From Trebonia sp963822615 (lineage in GTDB: Bacteria > Actinomycetota > Actinomycetes > Streptosporangiales > Streptosporangiaceae): DNA of 64,000 nucleotides. Shown piece after piece: positions 34,904-41,873 of the stretch; the stretch's first letter is position 1; the number at the start of each line of letters is the position of its first letter. Location: NCBI GenBank assembly GCA_963822615.1, contig CAWGIM010000016.1:124001-188000 (forward strand), in the 5' to 3' direction. The notes under the pieces were generated by a model. It saw nothing but the letters and a program-made list of their open reading frames with translations, made no database searches and had not been told where the DNA came from. The position numbers and the translations under genes are program-made.

Positions 34904-35428
34904 TTACCAGGCGGGCGATGCCTTGGGCGCGATGGTGACCGTCTTCTCGTCCGGGCGGGCGGTCGGCAGGCCCGCTGCCTGCCAGGCCCGGTAGCCGCCG
35001 TCGACGTCGGTCGCCTGGGCCAGCCCGAGGTCCTGCAGGGCGGCGGCGGCCAGGCTGGAGGTGTAGCCCTCCTCGCAGAACACGATCGTCCGCAGGTCGT
35101 AGCGGTCCGCCCAGGGCAGCCGGGCGCCGCTGGCCGGGTCGAGCCGCCACTCCAGGTGGTTCCGCTCGATCACCACCGAGCCGGGGATCTCGCCGTCGGC
35201 GGCCCGCTGCCCGGCCGGCCTGATGTCGATGAGCACCGCGCCCGCCTGCGCCGCGGCGAACGCCTCGGCCGGGCTGAGCCGGGACAGCCGGGCCCGGGCG
35301 GCCGCCAGCAGCTGGTCGACCGAGCGCGCGCCGGCCGGCGCGCCCGCCGCGGGGGGTACGGGGGTCGTCCCCCGGGCTGGCGTCCGCAGGGGGTACGGGG
35401 GGTCGTCCCCCGGGCTGGCGGCGCTCAC
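34904..35428 (-). CDS. Rhodanese-domain sulfurtransferase with repeat-derived N-terminus
   Basis: This is a single rhodanese domain of about 125 residues after a low-complexity leader, 174 residues in all. The fold motifs GAVLIDIRPAGQRAADGEIPG and TIVFCEEGYTSSLAAAAL are clear, the latter with the active-site Cys. The GTG start overlaps the stop of the cysteine dioxygenase gene (GTGA). Residues 4-32 (SPGDDPPYPLRTPARGTTP and on) are encoded by two copies of a GC-rich palindromic repeat (35351-35382 and 35389-35420) and probably are not part of the ancestral protein. With cysteine dioxygenase it fits a role in sulfur handling after cysteine oxidation. Confidence 0.88.
   Translation of the reverse strand: MSAASPGDDPPYPLRTPARGTTPVPPAAGAPAGARSVDQLLAAARARLSRLSPAEAFAAAQAGAVLIDIRPAGQRAADGEIPGSVVIERNHLEWRLDPASGARLPWADRYDLRTIVFCEEGYTSSLAAAALQDLGLAQATDVDGGYRAWQAAGLPTARPDEKTVTIAPKASPAW
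35351..35420. repeat. Two copies of a GC-palindromic repeat inside a coding region
   Basis: A 32-base unit containing GGGTACGGGGGTCGTCCCCC and ending GGGCTGGCG occurs at 35351-35382 and again at 35389-35420, with one base of length variation in the G-run. Each contains a GGGGG-TCGT-CCCCC hairpin. The same core occurs in the intergenic cluster at 18680-18705. The copies lie in the N-terminal codons of the rhodanese gene. Confidence 0.75.
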
Positions 35429-35922
35429 CAGTCACCGGTCCCTTCCGTGGCGACCGCCACCAGGCCCCCCGGGGTGAGGTCGTACCTGGTCATCGCGGAC
35501 AGCGGCGGCGAGTAGGCGTGCACGCTGACCGCCACCGAGCCGGCCTCGGAGTTGCGCACGTCGTGCACGTGGTGCGGGCCGAAGGAGCGCACCGACCCGG
35601 CGGTGACCGGCGCCGGGCCGACGGCAGTGCTGCCGTCCGGGCCAGCGCTCACCCGGTACTCGTCAAGCTGGCCCCAGACCACGCCGAACGCCCCGTTGGC
35701 GCCGCCGTGATCGTGGAACCCGGTGCACTGGCCGGGCAGCCAGCTGATCAGCCACAGCTCGTACGAGTCACCCATGTGGATCTGCTCGTACCAGCGTCCC
35801 TCGGGATCGAGTCGGACCCGGGCCACCCACTCGGCCGGGGAAGAGGTGAGCCGCCGCACTTCGGCGGCGAGCTCCCGCGGCGTAAGAAGCCGCTGCTCAG
35901 AAGTGGTGATCGTGTGGTCCAC
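35425..35922 (-). CDS. Cysteine dioxygenase-family cupin
   Basis: This cupin has 165 residues and resembles cysteine dioxygenase type I, which oxidises cysteine to cysteine sulfinate with non-haem iron. Motifs are SYELWLISWLPGQCTGFHDHG (first iron-binding HxH), GAFGVVWGQLDEYRV, and GPHHVHDVRNSEAGSVAVSVHAYSPP (third His ligand). The GTG start (VDHTITTSEQRLLTPRELA) has no good ribosome-binding site; no in-frame ATG exists nearby. Frame open upstream to 36750 is the tam gene out of phase. It overlaps the rhodanese start by four bases. A related thiol (for example 3-mercaptopropionate) is an alternative substrate. Confidence 0.85.
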   Translation of the reverse strand: MDHTITTSEQRLLTPRELAAEVRRLTSSPAEWVARVRLDPEGRWYEQIHMGDSYELWLISWLPGQCTGFHDHGGANGAFGVVWGQLDEYRVSAGPDGSTAVGPAPVTAGSVRSFGPHHVHDVRNSEAGSVAVSVHAYSPPLSAMTRYDLTPGGLVAVATEGTGDW

Positions 35923-35945
35923 GGGAAGATCATGCCATGCTTTTC

Positions 35946-36752
35946 CTAGTAACTCAATTGGAATAGTCTGTTTAACTGCTGAGAACCAGTGCGGTGCACC
36001 ACGGTGAACACGCGGCGGAAGGGAAAGATCGTGCCGAACGGGTGCGGCGGGTATGCCTCGCGCAGCCGTTCCCCGTACTCGCGCAGGAAGCCGTCCGCCT
36101 GCTGCGGGCCGAGGGCGGCGAGTACCGGGCGCAGCGTGGTGCCCTTGGTCCAGTCGAGCACCGGGTTGTCTCCCGGCAGGATGTGCAGGTAGCTCGTCTC
36201 CCACGCGTCGACCTGGAATCCGGGCCGGGCGAGCAGCCGCACGTAGTCGGCCGGGTCGCCCCCCTGCCGGTTCAGCTCCGCCGCCGCCAGCAGGTCCCGC
36301 CACCGGGGCGAGCGCGCCAGCTCGTGCACGATCGCGTGGCTCGGCTGGTCGAAGTTGCCCGGTAGCTGGAAGGCCAGCCAGCCGCCCGGGGCGAGCGAGT
36401 CCGCCCAGCGCGGCAGCAGCTCCTGGTGGCCCGGCACCCACTGCAGCACCGCGTTGCACACGATCACGTCCGGCGGCCGCTCCGGCTGCCAGCCGGCCAC
36501 GTCGCCGAGCGCGAAGATGAGGTTCGGCGCCGCCTGGGCCGCCCGGGCGGCGTCGATCATCTCCGGCGAGTTGTCCACCCCGGTCACCAGGGCGGCCGGC
36601 CAGCGCGCGGCGAGCGCCGCGGTGAGGTTGCCGGGGCCGCAGCCGAGGTCGGCCACGTAGCGCGGGCTGGCCGCGCCGACCTGCGCGACCAGGTCGAAGA
36701 ACGGCCGCGCGCGCTCGCCGCCGAACCGCAGGTACTGCCCGGCGTCCCACAT
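35946..36752 (-). CDS. tam: Trans-aconitate 2-methyltransferase
   Basis: Tam methylates trans-aconitate, a by-product of aconitase that inhibits the citric acid cycle. It is 268 residues. The N-terminus MWDAGQYLRFGGERARPFFDL and SAM loop VADLGCGPGNLTAALAARWP are diagnostic. VLQWVPGHQELLPRWADSLAPGG and FRRVFTVVHRTG are further family features. ATG 36752 is preferred to the upstream GTG because GGAGG lies 5 bases before it. It is divergent from a MarR-type gene with operators between them, as described for Streptomyces tam/tamR. Confidence 0.92.
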   Translation of the reverse strand: MWDAGQYLRFGGERARPFFDLVAQVGAASPRYVADLGCGPGNLTAALAARWPAALVTGVDNSPEMIDAARAAQAAPNLIFALGDVAGWQPERPPDVIVCNAVLQWVPGHQELLPRWADSLAPGGWLAFQLPGNFDQPSHAIVHELARSPRWRDLLAAAELNRQGGDPADYVRLLARPGFQVDAWETSYLHILPGDNPVLDWTKGTTLRPVLAALGPQQADGFLREYGERLREAYPPHPFGTIFPFRRVFTVVHRTGSQQLNRLFQLSY

Positions 36753-36787
36753 GCCGACCTCCCGCACTAGTTTGTTGATGTAAAGAA

Positions 36788-36835
36788 TCTTGATATCAAG
36801 AAATATCTAGCATATCAAGCATCTTGACGTCAAGA
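36788..36835. promoter_or_regulatory. Two perfect MarR-type palindromes between tam and tamR
   Basis: TCTTGATATCAAGA (36788-36801) and TCTTGACGTCAAGA (36822-36835) are both perfect 14-base inverted repeats with the same 6-base arms, 34 bp centre to centre. A half-site ATCAAG lies between them. The 97-bp gap is strikingly AT-rich. The pair would let one MarR dimer type control both divergent genes. Confidence 0.88.
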
Positions 36836-36849
36836 GATAAGCTAGCCGG

Positions 36850-37365
36850 ATGGGACAGCTCACCGGCGAGGAACGCGACGAGGTCGACGACCTGGTCGCC
36901 GCGTGGCGGCAGCAGCGGCCGGACCTCGACGTCGCGCCGTTGCAGATACTGAGCAGGGTGTCCCGGCTGGCCCGGCACCTGGACATCGCGCGACGGGGCG
37001 CGTTCGCGGCGCACGGCCTCGAGCCCTGGGAGTTCGACGTGCTCTCGGCGCTGCGCCGGGCGGGGCCGCCGTTCCAGCTCACCCCGGGGTCGCTGCTGCG
37101 CGCCACGCTGGTCACCTCGGGCACGATGACCAACCGCATCGACCGGCTCGCGGCGGCCGGGCTGGTCTCCCGCGAGCCGGACCCGCGCGACCGCCGGGGC
37201 GTGCTGGTCACGCTGTCCGAGGAAGGAAAGACGGCGGTCGACGCGGCATTCGCCGACCTGCTCGAGCGCGAGCACGCGCTGCTCGCCCGGCTCGGCCCGG
37301 GGCAGCGGCTTGAGCTGGCGGGCCTGCTCCGCACCCTGCTCGTCCCCTTCGACGACGTCAGCTAG
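36850..37365 (+). CDS. tamR: MarR-family regulator, TamR-like
   Basis: This winged-helix regulator has 171 residues. The helical N-terminus DDLVAAWRQQRPDLDVAPLQILSRVSRLARHLD is followed by LEPWEFDVLSALRRAGPPF, the recognition region LVTSGTMTNRIDRLAAAGLVSREPDPRDRRGVLVTLSEEG and a helical dimerisation end. TamR of Streptomyces coelicolor is a MarR protein divergent from tam that releases DNA with trans-aconitate or citrate (established knowledge). The same arrangement and perfect palindromes here support that identity. It has ATG at 36850, 14 bases after the second palindrome. Confidence 0.88.
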   Translation: MGQLTGEERDEVDDLVAAWRQQRPDLDVAPLQILSRVSRLARHLDIARRGAFAAHGLEPWEFDVLSALRRAGPPFQLTPGSLLRATLVTSGTMTNRIDRLAAAGLVSREPDPRDRRGVLVTLSEEGKTAVDAAFADLLEREHALLARLGPGQRLELAGLLRTLLVPFDDVS

Positions 37366-37408
37366 TCCCGGCTCGACTACCCGGCATTGGACCTAGCCTG
37401 GAAGCGAT

Positions 37409-39241
37409 ATGGCGCATCTGCTCGGGGCTGAGGCCCTGCACCTCCAGTTTCCCACCAAGGTCGTCTTCGACGCGGTCACCCTCGGGCTGAACGACGGCGA
37501 CCGGGTCGGCGTGGTCGGCCGCAACGGTGACGGCAAGACCAGCCTGCTGGCCATGCTGGCGGGCCGCCAGCAGCCCGACGCGGGACGGGTCACCGTGCGC
37601 GGCGGGGTCCGGATCGGCGTGCTCGACCAGGCTGACACCCTCGACGGCACGCTGACGGTGGCCGCCACGGTTGTCGGCGACACCCCGGAGCACGTCTGGG
37701 CAGGCGACCCCCGGGTCCGCGACGTCATCCGGGGGCTGCTGGCCGGCATTGCCTGGGACGCCCCGGTCGGTACGCTCAGCGGCGGCCAGCGGCGCCGGGT
37801 GGCGCTGGCCGGGCTGCTCGCCGCCGAGTGGGAAGTGCTGCTGCTTGACGAGCCGACCAACCACCTTGACGTGGAGGCGATCACCTGGCTGGCCGGGCAC
37901 CTGAAGCGGCGCTGGCCGTCCAGTGCCGGCGGGCTGCTGGTCATCACCCACGACCGCTGGTTCCTTGACGAGGTGTGCACCGCCACCTGGGAGGTGCACG
38001 ACCGGCTGGTGGAGCCGTTCGAGGGCGGTTACGCCGCCTACATCCTGCAGCGGGTGGAGCGGGACCGGATGACCGCCTCGGCCGAGGCGAAGCGGCAGAA
38101 CCTGGCGCGCAAGGAGCTCGCCTGGCTGCGCCGCGGCGCCCCCGCCCGTACCTCCAAGCCCAAGTTCCGCATCGACGCGGCCACCGCGCTCATCGCCGAC
38201 GTGCCGGAGATCAGGGACCGGGTGTCGCTCCAGTCGCTCGCGGTCGCCCGGCTCGGCAAGGACGTGGTCGACCTGCTCGGCGTGTCGGCCGGCTACGACG
38301 GCACCGAGGTGCTGCACGACGTGGAGTGGCGGATCGCGCCGGGTGAGCGCACCGGGGTGCTTGGCGTCAACGGGGCCGGCAAGTCCACCTTGCTCGGGCT
38401 CATCGCGGGCACCGTCCCGCCCACCGCGGGCACCGTCCGGCGGGGCAAGACGGTGCGGGTGGCCTCGCTGTCGCAGCGGCTGGGCGAGCTCGAGGACCAC
38501 CTCGGCGAGCCGGTCAGGGAGATCATCGGCCGCCTCCGCACCAGCTACACGGTTGGCAGCGGGTCGAAGGCGCAGGAGCTGACCCCGGGGCAGCTGCTCG
38601 AGCGGCTCGGCTTCGCCGCCGCCCAGCTGTCCACCCCGGTCAGGGACCTGTCCGGCGGCCAGCAGCGCCGCCTCCAGCTACTGCTCATCCTGCTCGACCA
38701 GCCCAACGTGCTCATCCTCGACGAGCCCACCAACGACCTCGACACCGACATGCTGGCGGTGATCGAGGACCTGCTCGACTCCTGGCCGGGGACGCTGATC
38801 GTGGTGTCGCACGACCGCTACTTCATCGAGCGGGTCACCGACCAGCAGTACGCGGTCATGGACGGCGGGCTGCGGCACCTGCCCGGCGGGATCGACCAGT
38901 ACCTGCGGCTGCGCGAGCGGGAACGGGCGGGCGAACCGCCCGCGCCCGCGGGCGGGAGCATGACCGCCGCGGCCAAGGGCGCACTGGCAGCGGGCGAGGG
39001 CGCCCCGGCCGGGCTGACGGGCGCGGCCCTGCGCGACGCGCAGAAGGAGGTGGCGGCGGTCGAGCGGCGGATGGCCCGGCTGCAGTCGCAGATCGACGCG
39101 GCCAACCTGAAGCTGGCCGAGCATGACCCGGCGGACTACCAGGGGCTGACCAAGCGGATGCAGGACATCAAGTCGCTTGAGTCCGAGGTGAGCGGCCTTG
39201 AAGAGCGCTGGTTCGAGCTAACTCGAGCTAGATCGGGCTGA
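37409..39241 (+). CDS. ABC-F family ATPase (Uup/EttA-like)
   Basis: This protein has two ABC ATPase domains in one chain and no membrane segment, 610 residues. Domain 1: Walker A VGRNGDGKTSLLA near residue 40, signature LSGGQRRRVALAG, Walker B VLLLDEPTNHLD. Domain 2: GVNGAGKSTLLGL near 325, LSGGQQRRLQLLL, VLILDEPTNDLD. The linker between them carries the basic RQNLARKELAWLRRGAPARTSK typical of ABC-F. The C-terminal segment (RDAQKEVAAVERRMARLQSQ) is a predicted coiled coil, as in Uup. ABC-F proteins act on ribosomes, some giving antibiotic protection. Position beside ispE-rsmA fits the housekeeping group. Its 3' end overlaps ispE, which is transcribed towards it. Confidence 0.93.
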   Translation: MAHLLGAEALHLQFPTKVVFDAVTLGLNDGDRVGVVGRNGDGKTSLLAMLAGRQQPDAGRVTVRGGVRIGVLDQADTLDGTLTVAATVVGDTPEHVWAGDPRVRDVIRGLLAGIAWDAPVGTLSGGQRRRVALAGLLAAEWEVLLLDEPTNHLDVEAITWLAGHLKRRWPSSAGGLLVITHDRWFLDEVCTATWEVHDRLVEPFEGGYAAYILQRVERDRMTASAEAKRQNLARKELAWLRRGAPARTSKPKFRIDAATALIADVPEIRDRVSLQSLAVARLGKDVVDLLGVSAGYDGTEVLHDVEWRIAPGERTGVLGVNGAGKSTLLGLIAGTVPPTAGTVRRGKTVRVASLSQRLGELEDHLGEPVREIIGRLRTSYTVGSGSKAQELTPGQLLERLGFAAAQLSTPVRDLSGGQQRRLQLLLILLDQPNVLILDEPTNDLDTDMLAVIEDLLDSWPGTLIVVSHDRYFIERVTDQQYAVMDGGLRHLPGGIDQYLRLRERERAGEPPAPAGGSMTAAAKGALAAGEGAPAGLTGAALRDAQKEVAAVERRMARLQSQIDAANLKLAEHDPADYQGLTKRMQDIKSLESEVSGLEERWFELTRARSG

Positions 39242-40189
39242 GCTGAGTGGGGCGCGCCCCGGCGCTCAGCTCGCGTAACCAGTGCGGCGCCGGAGGCTGG
39301 CCCGGTGGCGGTCTTAACCGAACGGCAGACACCCGCGCCGGAGAGCGCGGCGGCGAGGGCGGTTGCGTGGGGGGCGTCGCGGGCGAGGAAGAAGCAGGTG
39401 GGACCGGAGCCGGAGACCAGGCCGGCCAGGGCGCCCAGGTCGTTCCCGGCTGTCAACGTCTTCTCCAGGGCGGGGAAGAGCGCTAGGGCGGGGGCTTGCA
39501 GGTCGTTAGAGATGGCCGCGCTGAGCTTGGTGATGTCGCCGGCTCTTAGGGCGGTCATGAGCTCTGTGCTCAGCTCTGGTTCGGGGACGGGCTTGTCTGC
39601 TGCGTTGCTGGTCTAGCTTTTGGTAGACGGCGGGGGTGGAGAGGTGGCCGTCGGCCAGGGCCAGGACCCAGTGGTAGCGGGCGGGGGCGGTTAGCGCGGG
39701 GGTTAGCTGCTCGCCGCGGCCGCGGCCGACGGCGGTGCCGCCGATGACCGCGAAGGCGACGTCGCTGCCGACGGCCGCGCCGACCTGGCACAGCTCGTCG
39801 GCCGACAGGCCCGCGTCCCAGAGCTGGTTGCAGGCGACCAGGGCGGCGGCGGCGTCGGCGCTGCCGCCGGCCATGCCGCCCGCCACCGGGATGTGCTTGC
39901 TGATCGCCACCGCGACCGGGTCACCGGGGGCGGTGCCGCGGCGCTGCTGCTCGGCTCGCAGGGCCCGCACCGCGCGCAGCGCCAGGTTGTCGGCGTCGGC
40001 CGGCACCTGGTCGGCGCCCTGGCCGGCTACCGTCACCGCGTCCTGGTCGGCTGGGGTGACGGTCAGCTGGTCGAACAGCGAGATCGCGTGGAACACGGTC
40101 ACCAGGCCGTGGTAGCCGTCGGGGCGCAGCGGGCCCACCGCGAGCTGCAAGTTGATCTTGGCTGGGACCCGCACGGTCACACTAGTCAC
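39136..40189 (-). CDS. ispE: 4-diphosphocytidyl-2-C-methyl-D-erythritol kinase (frame broken near 39598)
   Basis: IspE phosphorylates the MEP-pathway intermediate CDP-methylerythritol. The N-terminal part (GTG 40189) shows VRVPAKINLQLAVGPLRPDGYH and the GHMP ATP motif PVAGGMAGGSADAAAALVA, then reads to VYQKLDQQRS before going out of frame. The second frame gives KPVPEPELSTELMTALRAGD, NDLQAPALALFPAL and LVSGSGPTCFFLA. One extra base (or two missing) at 39592-39604 explains the break. The second frame also runs about 105 bp into the convergent ABC-F gene. Normal proteins end near GAALVTRA, so the true stop may be nearer 39265. The enzyme is normally essential, so an error is likely. Confidence 0.85.
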
Positions 40190-41057
40190 GAGCAGGAAGC
40201 CTAGCGGCAGCGATGCGGGCGAAGTCGGCGACGGCCAGCGTCTCGCCGCGGGCGCCGGGGTCGACCCCGGCCGCGCGCAGCACCCGCTCGGCCGCGGCGG
40301 GTGAGCCCGCCCAGCCCGCCAGGGCGGCCCGCAGCGTCTTGCGGCGCTGGCTGAAGGCGGCGTCGATCACCGCGAAGACTGCTTCCCGGCTCACCCCGCC
40401 GTTAGTCAGGGCGGGCGGCTCGCGGCGGGTGAACGCCACCAGCTTGGAGTCCACGTTCGGCACCGGCCAGAAGACCGTGCGCGGCACCGGGCCGGCCGGC
40501 CGGACGTCCGCGTACCAGGCCAGCTTGGCCGACGGCACCCCGTAGACCCGGCTGCCGGGGCCCGCGCACATCCGGTCGGCCACCTCGGCCTGCACCATGA
40601 CCACCCCGCGGTGCAGCGACGGCAGGGCCGCCAGCAGGTTGAGCAGCACCGGGACGGCGACGTTGTAGGGCAGGTTGGCGGCCAGCACGGTGGGCGCGCC
40701 GACCTCGGCCGCGCTCACCGTGAGGGCGTCGGCGGTGAGCACCACCGCCCGCCCGGCGGCGTCGGGGGCGCGGTCCGCCAGCGTCTTCGGCAGCTCCGCG
40801 GCCAGCACCGGGTCGATCTCGACGGCCACCAGGTGGCCGGCCTCGCCGGTCGCCTGGAGCAGCGCCAGGGTGAGCGAGCCGAGGCCGGGCCCGACCTCGA
40901 GGACCGTGTCGGCCGGGCCGATCCGGGCGAGCGCGGCCACCTGCCGCACGGTGCCCGGCTCGATCACGAAGTTCTGGCCGAGCCGCTTAGTCGGCCGCAC
41001 CCCCAGCCGCCCCGCCAGCTCGCGCACGTCGCCCGCGCCAAGCAGCCGGACGGTCAC
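40182..41057 (-). CDS. rsmA: 16S rRNA dimethyladenosine transferase
   Basis: RsmA (KsgA) dimethylates two adjacent adenines near the 3' end of 16S rRNA. It is 291 residues with a GTG start. Motifs are GVRPTKRLGQNFVIEPGTVRQV, the SAM loop VLEVGPGLGSLTLALL, the catalytic AANLPYNVAVPVL, and AAFSQRRKTLRAAL. It overlaps the ispE start by 8 bp and follows tatD by 6 bp. In many Streptomyces-type genomes an rpf-type gene lies between tatD and rsmA; it is absent here. Confidence 0.95.
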   Translation of the reverse strand: MTVRLLGAGDVRELAGRLGVRPTKRLGQNFVIEPGTVRQVAALARIGPADTVLEVGPGLGSLTLALLQATGEAGHLVAVEIDPVLAAELPKTLADRAPDAAGRAVVLTADALTVSAAEVGAPTVLAANLPYNVAVPVLLNLLAALPSLHRGVVMVQAEVADRMCAGPGSRVYGVPSAKLAWYADVRPAGPVPRTVFWPVPNVDSKLVAFTRREPPALTNGGVSREAVFAVIDAAFSQRRKTLRAALAGWAGSPAAAERVLRAAGVDPGARGETLAVADFARIAAARLPARD

Positions 41058-41063
41058 CGCCGC

Positions 41064-41873
41064 CTACCAGCCGAAGACGCCGGCACCGGTCGCCTGCAGG
41101 GTCGCGCAGAAGCCGGCCAGGTCCAGGCCCTTGAGCTCGGCCAGGAACCGGATCGTGTAGGCGGTCAGGGCCGGGGAGTTCGGCTTGCCGCGGTGCGGTA
41201 CCGGCGTCAGGTAGGGCGCGTCGGTCTCCGCCAGCAGCAGCCCGGCCGGGGCGACCGCCGCCGCCTCGCGCAGCGCGCCCGCGTTCTTGAACGTCACGTT
41301 GCCGGCGAAGCTCATCAGGTAGCCCGCCTCGGCGCAGCGGGCCGCCATCGCCGCGTCACCGGAGAAGCAGTGGAAGATCACGCTGGACGGCGGCCAGGGC
41401 GCGTACTCGGCCAGGATCGACAGCACGTCGTCATGCGCCTCCCGGTCGTGGATCATCACCGGCTTGCCCGCGGCCCGGGCGATCTCGATGTGCGCGCGGA
41501 ACCAGTCGCGCTGCAGCTCCGGCGGCGACCAGTCGCGGTAGTAGTCAAGCCCGGTCTCGCCCACCGCCACCACGTCCGCCGACCCGGCCATGAAGGCCAG
41601 CTCGGCCAGCACCTCGTCCCGGCGGTCGGCCACCTTGGCGGTCTCGTTCGGGTGGATCGCGACCGCCGCGTACACCTCAGGGAACTCCGCCGCCGTGGTC
41701 ACCGACCAGCGCGACGAGGCCAGGTCGCAGCCGGCGTTCACCATCCGGCCGATGCCGGCCGCGCGGGCGGCGGCGATGACGCCGTCGACCGGCTCCCCCA
41801 CGATGTCCAGGTGGGTATGCGCGTCGAAGCCGCCCGGGTCAGGGAGGCCCACTCCTTCGTTCGGACTACTCAT
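41064..41873 (-). CDS. tatD: TatD-family metal-dependent hydrolase
   Basis: This TIM-barrel metallohydrolase related to TatD DNase has 269 residues. Metal ligands are in FDAHTHLDIVG, the acidic VVAVGETGLDYYRD, KPVMIHDREAH, VIFHCFSGDA and LLAETDAPYLTPVPHRGKPN. The family includes 3'-5' exonucleases and D-Tyr-tRNA deacylase-like proteins, so the exact activity is uncertain. It overlaps the metG stop by 8 bp, the conserved metG-tatD pairing. Confidence 0.93.
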   Translation of the reverse strand: MSSPNEGVGLPDPGGFDAHTHLDIVGEPVDGVIAAARAAGIGRMVNAGCDLASSRWSVTTAAEFPEVYAAVAIHPNETAKVADRRDEVLAELAFMAGSADVVAVGETGLDYYRDWSPPELQRDWFRAHIEIARAAGKPVMIHDREAHDDVLSILAEYAPWPPSSVIFHCFSGDAAMAARCAEAGYLMSFAGNVTFKNAGALREAAAVAPAGLLLAETDAPYLTPVPHRGKPNSPALTAYTIRFLAELKGLDLAGFCATLQATGAGVFGW

